64,000 bases of DNA from Globisporangium splendens (GCA_006386115.1 VFIW01000097.1:94051-158050); one strand, 5' to 3'; shown: positions 33,972 through 47,161, counted from the first letter of the stretch. The notes: generated by a model from the letters alone, not told the origin. Made by a program: numbers and translations.

Positions 33972-35151
33972 ATGATCTCCCGTCAATCGTTAGTGCGCCG
34001 CGCGCTGCTGCGCTCTGCCTCCTGCGCGGAGACAGCCGCTGCTGCTAATGCGGGTGCACCGCGCAGCTTCTCTTCTTCGCGCACGTTGCCTTCTGCTGAA
34101 AGCGGCGGCTCCACCACCCACTTTGGCTTTCAGCAAGTGCGCGAAGAAGAAAAGAAGCCGATGGTTGCATCGGTCTTCCACAAGGTCGCTGAGAGGTACG
34201 CAGCGCTATTCCCTCTCAACAAACGCTCTTGTTGGCTCCAGCGGTATTACTGCTAATAGCCACGGCTGGTATCACATAGGTATGACATTATGAACGATTT
34301 CATGAGCGGTGGCTTGCACCGTGTGTGGAAGGATTCGTTCATCGATCTGATGCACCCGGTGGGTCCATTGCGCGTACTCGACGTCGCGGGCGGCACCGGC
34401 GACATCGCGTTCCGTATTGCGCAGCGTCTGTCAACGCCCAAGAATGCGTACGGCGAAGGCTCGTCGATCACGATTTGCGACATCAACTCGTCCATGCTCG
34501 AAGTTGGACGGGAACGCGCCGCCAAGTTGCTCCCGGAGCAGAACCACATGTTCCAGTGGGTACAAGGTGATGCGGAGCAACTGCAGTTTGAGTCCAACTC
34601 GTTCGACGTGTACACGATTGCGTTCGGCATTCGTAATGTGACGCATGTCGACAAGGCGCTGGCCGAAGCCTACCGCGTGCTTAAACCTGGCGGTCGTTTC
34701 ATGTGCTTGGAGTTCAGCCAAGTGCCAAACCCACTCATCCGCACCGTCTACGATGCTGTACGTGATATGTGATATGTGCGCACAGAAGTTGGGTGCAGTC
34801 GTTTGCTTCCTTTTTTCTAATCTTTGTTTTGTGTGTTTCCGTGCAGTACTCGTTCAACATCATTCCTTTGTTGGGTGAAAAGGTTGTGAATGACCGTGAC
34901 TCGTACCAGGTAAGGCGTTCTTATGCATTTCGACAATTTACGATGACACGTTGGTGACAGCTATCCTATCTCTTTCTCTCTCTCTTCCGCTGTTTATGGC
35001 GCCTCCCTATTAGTACTTGGTGGAGAGCATTCGCCAATTCCCTCCTCAGGAAAAGTTCAAGTCGATGATGGAAGATGTCGGCTTCAAGCGCACATCGTAC
35101 ACCAACTACACGCACGGTGTCGTCGCGGTGCACTCTGGCTTCAAGTTTTAG
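33972..35151 (+). CDS. COQ5: COQ5-type 2-polyprenyl-benzoquinol C-methyltransferase, mitochondrial
   Basis: Four exons: 33972-34195, 34280-34757, 34847-34909 and 35014-35151. All introns are GT-AG, and the sum is 300 codons plus stop. The N-terminus ([17 protein letters not shown]) is a mitochondrial presequence. The UbiE/COQ5 signature is clear: THFGFQQV, then [25 protein letters not shown] motif [28 protein letters not shown], the family motif [10 protein letters not shown], and the C-terminal [23 protein letters not shown] and [14 protein letters not shown] blocks. It methylates C-5 of the ubiquinone precursor ring at the inner mitochondrial membrane. It is convergent with the TPR gene that ends 79 bp downstream. 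Confidence 0.93.
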
Positions 35152-35229
35152 AATTCTCTCTCCACTAGCAGATAATCGAGTTATCATTTTTGCAAACTGC
35201 AAGATCGAGCAATTGCTTTGTCGCATGGT

Positions 35230-37219
35230 TTATTCATTGGCTCTACGTAGTACTCGCCCTTCGAGAGCAGCAGCACGTGCAAAATCAAGACTCGCGCGGT
35301 GTTTCTCTCCGATTTTATCGAGTAAAATGGCACAATTGTGATACGAGTACGCGTTGTGTGGATCCAATTCAATCACAAGTGTGTAGTCATTGATTGCGTC
35401 TCGAAATTTTTCCATTTTGGCGAACGAGTATGCGCGGTTGCTGAGTGTCCGGGTATTGTGCGGGTCAATGTGAAGCGCCGTGGTGTAGTCCTGGACAGCT
35501 TCTTGGTAGCGTTTGGTTTTCCGGTGCGCGCAGCCTCGGTTGTTATAGGCAGCAATATTTCGCGGTTCCAGTTTGAGGGCGTTGCTGTAGTCACTGATTG
35601 CCTGCTCGTATTCCCCCATATTACGATAGCAGTACCCGCGGTTGTGATAAAACACGGCGTTTTTCGGCTCCATGGCGATCGCGTGCATGAAGTCTTTCAG
35701 CGCCTCGAGGTGGCGCCCCTGCTGGTCGTAGCACAGCCCCCAGCTGTTAATGCTGCTCGCTGAATGTGACTGCAACTCGATCGCACGGTCGAAATCAGCA
35801 ATAGGCATTTGCGTTTGTGGGCTCCACGCGTATCGCTGCAGTGTAGTCCTCGACAGCTTCTTCGTACTTGCCAAGCTTATCGAGTGAGTAGGCGCGAGTG
35901 TAAAGTGACTTGAAGTGACCTGGATTGAACTGGATTGCGCACGTGCAATCGTTGATTGCCCACTCAAAGTTGCCTTGCTTGCGGTGGCAAAAGCCGCGAT
36001 TATGGCAGAAGTCAGCGTTAGTCGGCAACAGCTCGATGGCTTTCGTGAAGTCGGCGAGAGCTCCGTGGTAGTCGCCGCTTCGATCCCGCGAAATTCCTCG
36101 ACTATAGCAAGCGAACACGTTCGTTCCATCCATACTCAGTGCTATCGAGTAGTCTGCTATAGCAGCATCAAACAAGCGCATTTTGTTGTACGCAAAACCA
36201 CGATTGAAGAAAGCCTTAAAGTGACGCGGGTTGAGCCGGGTCACCTTCGTATACTCTTCTGCTGCGGCCTGGAAGTTCCCTTCTTGACGAAACGCAAATC
36301 CTCGTGCATGGTGTAGCTCCGCAGATTCCTGCAACTCAGGGGAGGTGACGTTGTCCTTGCCAGATGTTTCCATTGCTGCAATCGTCTTTCTTCGTCCGAG
36401 CACTTGGGAAGGCACAGACGACGGTGAATGTGTTAAAGTAGGGGTGTGTGCCGCCGAGTTCGCCGTTTCTGTTGCGCTCGTTCTCCCAGGGACTGCAAAC
36501 GCCGATGGGGTGGAGTCACTCGTGTGGACTTGTGAAGCATTAGTTGAGACTAGTCTCGCCGGAGCTTGTAGTGGCGATCTGTCTCCTCGCGATCCACTCC
36601 AGTGTGGCGCGGGCGGCAATGGACTCTGATTGTTGTTGTCTTCATGATGCATGTACTGCTTTTGCTTGGAAAGGCTGGACGACCGATGAAGTTTGAGTTG
36701 GCGCTGTTGCTGCTTCTGGTGAACTTTCATCTTTTTGTCCTTGACGAGTGCGAGATTGTAATCTTCGATTGCGCGCACAAAGTCTCCCTTTGAATTGTAG
36801 CACGACGCGCGAGCGTATGTAGCACTGACATGCTCAGGATTCAGCTTTAGCGTTAGAGAAAAATCTCGTATCGCTAGGTCAACTTGATTCAGCTTCGGGT
36901 ATGCCAACCTACGTGTGTAGAACGCAGTCGGGTTGGCATTGTCAAGCGCTGCGGCCTCATTCAAGTCTCGGATCGCTTGGTCGTACTTTGATTGCTTGAA
37001 GAACGCGACGCCGCGTGCCAGAAGAACTTTCACATCTCGAGGATCTCTGATCAGCTGGCTCGTTGAAGAGTCGATCACATGCTGTGGGTCGACGCTTTTC
37101 CGATAGTAGTAGGTTCGATTTGGATGGCTTTTCGCTGCCTCTTCCGTGCCAAGGAAGTCCTTTCGCTTTAACAAGGCGGGCTTGTCTCTCTCCAAATCGA
37201 CTTCTGGGTTGCTCGCCAT
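35230..37219 (-). pseudogene. Tetratricopeptide-repeat protein gene broken by a deletion/frameshift
   Basis: The ATG is at 37219. The first frame (474 codons, to 35795) holds TPRs at its N-terminus (GVAFFKQSKYDQAIRDLNEA and following), a Gln/Ser/Thr-rich linker, then four more TPRs ending EPTNANAY followed by a stop. A second frame, shifted by one base, resumes at once with ADFDRAIELQSHSASS and carries four more TPRs to 35230. The junction at about 35800-35815 lacks the ~16 residues that should complete the helix pair and has no room for an intron, so about 47-50 bp are missing. Unbroken, the gene would encode roughly 675 aa. TPR proteins are protein-interaction scaffolds; the partner is unknown. 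It could be a genuine lesion or an assembly error. Confidence 0.75.
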
Positions 37220-37565
37220 GTGCAGATCTATCTCCTTGTGTTTGTTTGTCTCGGAGCAATGGAGCTCGCTGATGTGTGCTTGTGTTGTGTACGTTTTTCT
37301 TCTTCCACTATAAGCAACGACTTGTCACTCTGGCGGCGTTTCAAGCAAGAGCTTGTGGTATTTCTTGGTAGCAATCATCCATTACGAAGTATCACAAATG
37401 CAGGTTTCTATCAAAAGATACCAAACCGATTGTTGATGTTCCTCGATGTTGATCAGCAGTCAGTCTCAGAAGTGAGTCCAGAAACTCAACAATCACATTT
37501 TGTCTAAGTTAGCACGCCGCTTACGTTCAAGTTCGCAGAATGTGCGCAGCAATACCAGCTATCTT

Positions 37566-40500
37566 CTAATCTTCATCGTCCTCGTCGTCTTCCTCCCCAC
37601 TTGAGTATTGACCATGCATTTCATAGTACTCGTCTTCGGGGAGCTCAAATAGAACCCGGATTTCTCGATCGGATACTCCTGATCCGTGGCTACGATCATC
37701 CTCTGCGTCTTGGTCTCCTTCAACGCTGAGGTCGTCGTCGTCATCCATGTCATCGTGGTCCTCATCTTCGTCAGAGCCAAGATAGTCTGTCCCGTACTCA
37801 TCATTGTCGTCGTCATCTTCGTCCTCCTCATCGTCAGTTTCTTCATTTTCGCTAGACTCGGACTCGTCATCGTATTCATCATCATCCAAAGTGTCCGACT
37901 CATTGTGGGCATCTTCCACGTCAGAATCATCTTCACTCGGTTTTTTGCGGCCGATATCATATAGCCGACACACAGTCTCGTCTTGATCAAATGAACCGGA
38001 GTCGAGATAGCGTCCTTCAACCACAGAAAGAAGCGAGCTCTTCGTGTCGACAGTGAGATCAAAAATTGGTCGCTCCAGTTCAATAGTCGCGATATCTTTG
38101 TAGTCTCGAGCATCCAAGACGCGAAACCAGGTCTTCAGTTTACTTCGTCGTCGATCCAAATCACTTCCCTGTTAATAAAAAGAAAAGAAAACAAGACGTT
38201 AGTCAGTTTGCGTTTTAAGAAAGAACATGCACTTGAATATACTCACCCTTGCACACGGGTAATAAGCGTATAGAACGTTGCCATTGCCGTTGAATGTGAT
38301 ATTGCATTTGTCCAGTGCAGGAACCATTCGAAGAAGCTTGTAGGTGCGCAAGTCCCAGACAGCCGAGTTGATAATCACTTCGTTTCCGCCAGGATGAAAG
38401 AAACCATACCCAACGTTCGATAATTTATCGAATTTGTATAACGCGCGGGCCGGAATTCTTGAATCCCACAGCATCCCATCAGTAAGGATGGTTCCATCGC
38501 ACGGAGAAAAGCAGCAATTCGTCTCGAACCCATACTCGTTAGACCGCATGCTATCCTTCAGCTCAGAGAGAACACTGCCGGTTGCAATGTCAACCATTAT
38601 AGCACCCTTCACTTTGCGACCATCGTCAAAATCATGCCCAGAATCCATTTCTTCTCTTCCATCCAACGCCACAATTCGATCACCATAGTGGTTGAACTGG
38701 GGACTAAGAGCTCCTTCAAATCTCCATCGTGCAGATGACATATTGTTCACGTCCCACACAGCAATTTCGCTGACACCAAATCCGGACATTCCATCTGTAC
38801 CAGTCAGAATCAGGCGGTTTTGGCTGCCCATGCGAGTTTGCTCGTTTGTCTCAAGATCAATGATTGCGCTTGATTCGGAATAGCAGCTCCATTGTTCAAG
38901 GATGGCGTCAGTTTCGATATTTACCAGTCGGAGCTCTCCTTCATGACTACCCATCAGCAGCTCTTGCTGGTCTTTTCCAAAGAAGCGAGTTGTGCTCACA
39001 CCACCCCAATCTTCCGATCCGTGTGCTCCCAATATACGATACGGACGGTATCGACTGAACACATAACGATTAATACCTGCATCTGCGTATGGATTCGAGA
39101 AAGATCGAGTTCCGTAACGACACCCCACGCGGCTGCGATTCAGTAGCCGAGTGCATATGTTGAAGTTGGAAGACGACACAGGTGGATCTGGGCAGCGGTG
39201 GATGGCGTCTTTTCCCAGCAACTTAAACCTTGGGATCGTTGCAACAGGATTAGAGCACTGACGGTGCTGCTCGCGGAGATAGTGTGTTATGACTTCGTCC
39301 AGTTTGCTTTCTGCATGCTGCTGGGTTCCAACGTTGCTTGTTCTGTAGCCACAGGGAACTTTTTGATGAGTTGTAAGCATTTCATTTGTCCAGCGCGGGG
39401 ACGACAGCAACGCTTTCGAATCCTTATGCTCAAAAAGGTTGGAAGTTCTCAATGCTTGCATAATCCGCTTGCGTCTCTGCCCGTGCGAGACGAATAAACC
39501 TGCCGCATTCCTTGTTTTTGACGATACCTTGGTAGCTCTCGAAATAGGCGGCGAAGAAGGATCAGGACCGCTTGGTAATTCAGCACTTCTCTTCACTTCA
39601 GGAGCAACTGGACCAAGATAGGTTAATCGTGGAATCTTTGCTGGTCTTCGAAAGTCCTCGCCGTTCGGCCCACCGTTGCCTTTTAATACTGGGAAAGATG
39701 GAAAATCATTTCCTGTGTGATTCTTCGCAGACTTCGGTGATTGTTTGCCTAACACGGCTGCACTATCCATTCGAGGGGAGGTAGAAGAAAGAGTGTTCAC
39801 GGCTCCTCCACCGAAACTGGCTTCCTCCACGAGTGCAGAAGCAGCGTTCACAAGACCTTTTGTCACAAGATGGTCGTGAATGAGGCGTAAAAGCTCATTC
39901 TCATCGTACGAGATCTTGGTTTGTGTCACGATGCTTGCTTTCTCGATCTTTCGAACAGTTGGATCCGTCGCTTCGTTGATCACAACATTGGGTGCGCGGT
40001 GGGTGACTTGGGATATTAAATCGAGAGCAGATTCGCGGAAGCGGACATGGATGTCTGCATTTTCCTCGAGTATCGGCTCATTGCGAACCAAGTCGGACAG
40101 CAGCTGACCAATTTGCATCTTTTCTAAAATCTGCGCGATTTGTCTATCACGTGACAACCCGAGAAGAGCTCGAGTCGCAAGCAAGCGAATAGCATCAGCA
40201 TTTTGGACGGAGCGCTTGTAGCGAAGCAGCTGAACGCAGACTTTTATTGCGTTTTTCTCGCGTGCCAATTTTCGCACTGGTCGAAGAGCTTTATCGTCTT
40301 TCGCTCTGATACAGCAACTCATAGAATTATCAGTGGACCCATTGACACCGTCGGTACCGGTGTTATCCGTCGCCGATGAGATAGCCGCCGCTGCATTCTG
40401 TTCTTTCCGAGTCCGCATACTTCGTGCAGTCAAAGTAAACTGCCGAATGTCCTTGTACGGATGTTGCCAACAATCTTCACTGTGAGGCGGGGAGACGCAG

Positions 40501-43004
40501 TTGCAAAACACACGAAGCGCGTCTCTGACCAGATCTGAATCTCTTCCATTTGTGCTCATAGCAATTTCGAGCAGCAGAGTAATACCGGAACGTTTCGGCG
40601 CTCCACTATCATCATGTGATACTTCAGTTGAACAAACTTCATTCGCCAATGCAGGCACTACAAGCGTTAAGACGCGAAGAGACTCCAGACAAAACTGTGC
40701 CCGCTCAACTGACCAAACGCGAGTCGACGAAGACGTATCGTCTGGATCGGCATTTTGAAGAAAAGTGCACATCATTTCTGCAACCTCCAGCATGACGAGA
40801 ATCCCACGAAGATGAGTAAGCTTTGCTGCTGGTGGCCACATACTACCCCCTGGACCTGCAGCTGCCGACCAAACACTCTTTTCGTTCGCGCCTGCAACAC
40901 TGAAGCGGTACTTTTCATAGAAAATGAGATTTTGCTCGTGTGCTTTGTCATCCACATCAATAGGCTTCGACCACGAGAGTTTAAGCACACGAGCAGGTAG
41001 ACGAGATGCTGCAGCAGCAGCAGTTGGAATCGGCATTGTCGTTGCAGAAATCGAACGATTGGATGGGTGGTTGATCTGTGCCAGCTTTCTTCGAAGCCGA
41101 TGAGTCACTAGCGCCAAATGGACTCTTAAATATTGACGCAAACAGAGGCACGCATCATGCGATAGCTGGCGCTGTGCTGCAGATTTTGGCATATTCCCCG
41201 CTCGAATGATATTCAAGAGCGTGTACAAGCCATTTTGCTTTTCAAAGTAGTCAAGAATTGCCTTGAACGGAAGCGTCAAGCCAAAAAAGACAACAGCGTT
41301 CTGTCGTGCGCGATCGTTTGGGCTTGACAATAGGCCGAAAGCAATTGACAGCAAGCTCTCAGGATCAGACGTCAAAATTTTCTCAATCACAGTCGACGAC
41401 GAAGCAAACCCGTGAAGGCACATCGACAAACTTCGATCGAGCAGCCCGAACTGCCCTGCAGCTTGCTGGAACTTCGACGTTTCAAAAATCAACTCGACTC
41501 CGCCGGCTTCGATAAACGAGAACGAGAATTTCTTGTGCGCAAGAAAATGCGATGTCAACTTCATTGTGTGAGATAGAACCATCGGATTCTTGCTGTGAAG
41601 AAATGTGATGATCGTCCCAATGATATCTTCTTTGTGTGCTGGCGCGAAGAGTTCCAAGTACTCCCCCATCGAGCCGATGCAATCCAAAGTGTACAGCAGT
41701 TCCAGCAGCACGAGCCGCTTTAGATCTTCCTCGTGGCGCTCCGGTGCTGGAGCCATCCCACTTCTTTCAATCTCGGTATCGATCATACCATCGTCTTCAG
41801 TATTGGGTAGAGAAGCTGATGGTTGGACCATGTCAGACTCTACCTCATCTTCGACTTCAATGACATCGTTTCCGACCTCGATGCTCTCATTCTCAGCGTT
41901 AGCAATCCTCATGGTTCCCTCCGAATGCTTCCGCTTTAGACCCAACGTCACCCTTGGCAATGAGTTTGCTGTTACTGACGACGCTTTCCCAGGTCCACTG
42001 CCAGCACTATTCCGTTTTTGGCGAGCTCCACTACTTCGCATACGTTCTTGCATGTATTTGACTGCCATTTGACGTTCTTTCTCTAGCTTGGAGGCGTACA
42101 GACGAGCGCGCTTAAGAAGCTTGACCGGTGTGTCGTTGTTAACGACGATATCAGCGATGGATCGATCTCGGAGTCCAACTGCTAGCAGTCCCGTAGCATA
42201 GCAGCGTAGCAATGGATCAGGATCTGTAGAATATTCGCACACACGCTCGAGCATGTCTTCGTCGTACAGCAGGCGGATAATAAATCGACTGTGAACTGGC
42301 ACTGTCGCCAACAACACTCGACACACAGCAGCTTTCACTCGCTTCGCAGTCACTTCGCTCAACTTTCCTTCGATCTACAACCGTACCATAAACGATAATT
42401 AGCATGCTCATTCGACGGCAAATCTACAGAGCGCAAGACTTCGTACCATCGGGTAAAAATCATTATTTTGATCCAGCAGCTGCAGAAGATTCCCAATTAA
42501 ATGACCTGTTCATCGTCGCATCACACTGTCACCACTTTCATTCCAGTCGATAGTTGCATCACATTGATAGCTACATACCTTCACGTCGATACGGTGGCGT
42601 TCGCTCTTTCCGAAACGTTGTCTCTACATCTTCAAGTGTCTCTGCAATTCTATCGTATCACAACGTATCATCAGCATTCGATCATATCTCACAAAAGCCA
42701 GTCATCTCGCTAATGCAACCGCAGTGCGCACGTACACGTTGAGCTTCGTGGTCAGCTCGTCATCAAGTAATGGCGGGCTGGCCGTCGTGATTTCCTGCAC
42801 CAACTGTTCAATCTTGGTCTCCAAAGGGTGCAGAATGTCCTCGGGTCGGAGCACCATCGTTTCGCGGTGCGATCTCGGCAGCGGAGCCTCCGCGGCGTCG
42901 TCGCTCTCCGTGTCTGCCATGTCCTCGTCGTCGTCGTCCTCAGCTTCGTCGTCCTCCTCTCCATGGGAGAACTCTTCCTCCTCTTCTTCGTGACGCGACG
43001 GCAT
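37566..43004 (-). CDS. DCAF1: DCAF1 (VprBP) homologue, CUL4-DDB1 substrate receptor
   Basis: Exons in coding order: 43004 to about 42720, 42641-42579 (its 5' edge uncertain by 2 nt), 42505-42447, 42374-38247 and 38168-37566, about 1.71 k residues. The first exon encodes an acidic start (HEEEEEEFSHGEEDDEAEDD). The long central part is an armadillo-like helical region. A LisH motif lies at about 39830-39915 (NELLRLIHDHLVTKGLVNAA). The WD40 part includes ILGAHGSEDWGGVSTTRFF and a DWD-type box (IINSAVWDLRTYKLL) at about 38345. The terminal exon has TVCRLYDIGRKK followed by a long Asp/Glu tail, as in animal and plant DCAF1. The family recruits substrates to the CRL4 ubiquitin ligase through DDB1. 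It is divergent from METTL18 with 252 bp between start codons. Confidence 0.9.
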
Positions 43005-43093
43005 GATGATACTTTTTGCCTTGTTCGTTCACCTGCCCACTGCAACACCGCCAAAGTGAGCCAAACTAAACTTCGAGAAAATCTGCACCAAGT

Positions 43094-43129
43094 CCGGTCC
43101 GGTTCGATCAGTGAGCCGGTCCGGTTCGA
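43094..43129. promoter_or_regulatory. 14-bp direct repeat in the DCAF1/METTL18 bidirectional promoter
   Basis: CCGGTCCGGTTCGA occurs at 43094-43107 and again at 43116-43129, two helical turns apart start to start, in the middle of the 252-bp divergent intergenic region. It is a candidate paired regulator site. No known oomycete factor is assigned. Confidence 0.4.
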
Positions 43130-43256
43130 ACTGATGGGGCTACTATTGGGCTTGGAACAACTCACAGCAACAAGATTGAGCGCTATTTTTCTGTGAAGAA
43201 CAGCATTTGGCATCACTGGTGCAGGATTGGAGAATCAATTGATTGCGGAAAGCAGC

Positions 43257-44361
43257 ATGGCGTCGTTCTCGTTCAACTTCACTGTCGACGACAGCGCGAC
43301 TGATGAGGGAGCTACGCAAGCAACAGCAAGCTTAGAGAAGAAGACATATGCGCCAGCAGCACCAACGCCGACGCACCACACGCGCCACGGTGAGCGTTTC
43401 CACTGGCAGCCAAGCGCAGCCATTACTGCTGCCGAGTTCTCGCTTGTGCAGATCCCCATTGCGGACCCGCCGGTGGAGTTTGCGCTCGTCAACACGACGG
43501 ACCAGGCATTTCTCTCCAGGACTGGTGCGATCCGCTCCATTCTAACAACGTCGGATCTCCAGGCAGGCGTGTACGAAGGCGGCTTCAAGTTGTGGGAGTG
43601 CGCTGTGGATTTGGTGAAATACGTCGAGCTGTTATTGCGGGCAAATGACACGACGACTGGTCATCCACTATTCTGCATGCCGAGCAAAGTGATGGAACTA
43701 GGGTGTGGGCACGGGATTCCAGGCATTCATGCGCTTCAGAGAGGTTGGTGAGGTTGTCTTTAATGCCTCAGCAGGAAACCGAGTTGCGAGAAATGATACA
43801 ACTGTGCTGCCTCAATTGAACGTTAGGTGCCGACCACGTGGTGTTCATGGATTACAACAAGGAAGTGTTGGAGCTCACTACGTGCCCAAATGTGTTGAGG
43901 AATGCCGGCGGCGATGCAAGTATCTACGCGAAAGCGTCTTTTTACGCCGGGGCATGGGCTAGTGTTTCTGAGTACATGCAGGACATGGAGGGCCAGAGCC
44001 ACGAGGAGACTCAGTACGACCTCATTCTGACAGCGGAAACCATCTACACCGAGGCAGTCACGATTGAGCTGTATGAGGTATTGCAAACTTGTAATGGTGC
44101 TATATATACCCACAATGTGCCACCACATCTAACAGTCTCTTGTGCCTCTAACTTGTCCAGATGATCAAGCGTCATTTGCGACAAGACCCCGCGTCCATGG
44201 CCCTCGTCTCGGCAAAGAAATATTACTTTGGCACCAATGGGAGCATGCAGCACTTCCTGGACGTAGTGCAATCCGAAGGTATTTTCAAGACAGGAATAGT
44301 GTGGGAAGAGCGAGATTACAGGTCCAACATTCGAGAGATCGTTAAAGTCACATATGCATAG
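43257..44361 (+). CDS. METTL18: Histidine protein methyltransferase, METTL18/HPM1 family
   Basis: Three exons: 43257-43743, 43827-44077 and 44161-44361. All introns are GT-AG, giving 312 aa. Family blocks include SDLQAGVYEGGFKLWECAVDL, SAM-binding motif I VMELGCGHGIPGI, GADHVVFMDYNKEVLELTT (acidic loop), and YDLILTAETIYTEA as post-motif II. In animals and yeast this enzyme methylates a histidine of ribosomal protein uL3 at the tau nitrogen. That target is inferred from the family only. It shares a short promoter region with DCAF1. Confidence 0.9.
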
Positions 44362-44901
44362 ATGTGTCAACATCCAAATCAATCGTACAGTTGCTGCTGC
44401 TGATTATCTGTAAGAAACTCCGTGTTACGCTCCCCGACGTTTTCATTGCTGTGCAAGTGGTATCAGTATGTCTTGTCGGTATCAATACCCCAAAGCGCAT
44501 TTGGTAAACGAAGAGTCCTTGTGACATGGCACGACACAGTACAAAATTGACTCGTTTATTTTATCTAGATTTCCTCGCTCTGCGTCCGCCGACCATGAGG
44601 TTATTTATTCACATGTCGAAGCTGTCGGAGGTTAGTAGAAACCTATCCGGTAAGATCTACATTTGCAGTTCCTTCTACTCTGTCTCATCTTGGGCAGCAT
44701 CTGAAAAAGAGGCAAAACTCGTTCTTGCTCACTAAGAGAAGACTCACCACCGCCTTCATTTTCTGTTTGTCGTATCGAGATAGAGCAATGCTTTTGGAGA
44801 GACGTTCGATGCGCCGTGAAGAATTCTAGAGCAAACATTTTCCAGCTACTACCCACAGACCTGGGAACTAACAGCAGCTTTGGCTCGTCTTTTCAGTGAC
44901 A
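44362..44901. other. Intergenic, 540 bp, no gene seen
   Basis: Short frames only on both strands, between METTL18 and the EF-hand pseudogene. Confidence 0.5.
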
Positions 44902-47161
44902 ATGGAAAAGTCAAACGTCCGCGGTTTGTCCCTTCGGGGTTCCGTGTACGCACTCAGCAAAACTCGGCCCCATCGGAAGAAGTTTCCTGTGAAAGCCGTG
45001 TCAAAAGCATCTAGCGGTTCGCTCTCGCCTTCAGACAGTGATTCGATGCTGCCCGCCAAGATCACGTCGGCCGACGTACTCATGAAAGAGTTACGGAAAA
45101 TTATCCATTCCTTATTTTCTTCTCTGGATCCGGGCATTCCGACGAAGAACCCGTACGCCAACTACTCCCAGCAAGCGTTCCGGTTTTTTTTACGACAACA
45201 AACACAATCACGCCAGAGGCTTTCCATCACAAGATCACGAAATTTGGTCTCAGGGCATCACGCTCGTTGTGTCTGGAGCTTTTTAGACGAATTGACCAAG
45301 AAGATCTTGGTGAGATCGACTATGCCACCTTTTCACGCCGAGTTTTTCTTCCACCCAGGAATTTCAATTTCGCAGCTCCCCAAGACCCGGCGAGCGACAC
45401 TGAATCTAACGGCAGCCAGTCTCCAGTACTTGAACCCGCGAAGGCTCAAACGAGACTAGCTACTAATCCCACCCAGGGCATCAAGATTGCAAGACCACCA
45501 ACTCCCAGTCGAAGCACGCAATCCAATTCTCCATCTTCAAGTCCATGGAAGCGACCTCCATCCGAGAAATCCCCTCAAATGAGGAGCCCACGAGCACCAA
45601 GAACGCCGAATGGAGAGAAGTCCAACATTACTTCTGCTCGCAGCCCACGAGCGCTCAATGGAGATGGTATCGCCTTGATATACGAACATATGACCCTCGA
45701 TGGAATTGAGAACTACATTTCCCAGAAAATTGAGGAGCGAACTCCTCAGGCACAGATCGCTTTCGTCAAGCGTTTCGCATCTTCACGAAATCGGAAGGGG
45801 TCACACTGGCGGAGTTTTACCATCATTTGGAGTTGCTCCAGATCCACTTGTCAGCAGCGAAATGCTGAGCATTGTTTAATCGTTTCGACACAGATGGTGA
45901 TGGCACTATTGAACTCTCGGAATTCACTGCCGCAATTTTCAGCAAACAAGAAAAGGAGAGCGAGCTCATCCAGTCTACTGGTGGGAAAAGTGACGGAAGC
46001 CATTCTGACCACTCTGGTCACCACCGCGAAGGAGGTGCAGGGGGCTGTTCCGGCGATACGATACTAACAACAGCAATGATATTGATCTTCAGGAATTCTG
46101 TTTGCGAGTACTGCCGCCCGACTACAACGGAGATGGGGACTACTGGTCTCATCCTCAGAATTACCACAAACAGAAACACCGGGGGCTGCTCGGCTACATC
46201 AAACGAACCAAGAATGGCTTACTCATGCTGCCAAAGTTTGACGAACTCAGACGCTACACATGCGGTCAGTACGATTCAAAAACGTTCGACGATTTGCAGA
46301 AGGAAACCCAGTCTTCTCTGTTCAGAACCTTACAAAGCGACGTCGCTCCCTCAGCAGAATCGACGCGTCCAGCATCTCCAGCCGTAAAGACGAGTCGGCC
46401 GTCGACTCCTCGACCTCAGCGACCTGGGTCGTCGTCAACGAGCATCAATACTTCTCTTTGTGGTGTGCCTTCTGACGACGGTATGAGCTCCAGTACGCTA
46501 CCTTCGTCGCCTCTAAACGAAACGAGGAATGGCATTGGCTGTGCTAGCCCACGCAAATTGAGGGTTGTATCTGGAGACGAACGTGGTCCACGAATTGAGG
46601 CTATCAAGGCATCTGCAGGGGGTTCCAATGCCACCACCGATGTCTCCAAGACGCCCACCGTCGTCTCCTCGCACGTCTTCTCCTCAATATCTTGCAAAAG
46701 TCTCCTCGCCACGGCGACCGTCAAGCTCAAGAGGAGGTTACGAGAAACCCGATGGCCATCGCATCGCCGAATTTGAGGAGGAAGAAATTGCCGATGGTGA
46801 TCTCAATGGAACTATGAGCAGCGTGGGGTTGCTGTGCGCGAAAAGAAAAGAGAGGCGCCGAAATCATGAAGACCAGGCTCGAAGATCGCATCAAGAGTGT
46901 GATCAAGACAGCCAAGGTGATCGATCACCATCTAAGTACACAGAGAGTGTTGCGGGCAACTCTACTATGTCAGTCTCGAGCACTGGCAGCAAAACCCCGG
47001 GGACTGCGAAATACACTCCACAACGAAGCCACACACTGCTTATTAAGCGATTCATGCAAACGACGAAACGAACGAGCCAGAACTTCACAGCCAATGCATT
47101 GAAGGAAGAGAGACGAGATGGAGCAAAAGCTTCCAAGTCGAAACGCCGCCAACACCAATAA
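44902..47161 (+). pseudogene. Decayed EF-hand calcium-binding protein gene
   Basis: Recognisable coding segments succeed each other in different frames without introns. The start is MEKSNVRGLSLRGS (44902). After an eight-T run at 45184-45191 the sense frame shifts to TPEAFHHKITKFGL, then LCLELFRRIDQEDLGEIDY. There is another shift near 45755 before DRFRQAFRIFTKSEG. Frames switch again before FNRFDTDGDGTIELSEF (a canonical EF-hand loop at about 45873-45925) and before RRYDTNNSNDIDLQEF (about 46047-46095). The segment after that (VLPPDYNGDGDYW) stays open to a Ser/Pro-rich tail that shifts once more near 46600. At least five lesions are needed. It was probably a multi-EF-hand cytosolic or axonemal protein. 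A noisy assembly is the alternative explanation. Confidence 0.6.

Noticed and set aside
37804..37986. Poly-Ser plus-strand frame at 37.8 kb
   Set aside because: Complement of the Asp/Glu tail codons of DCAF1.
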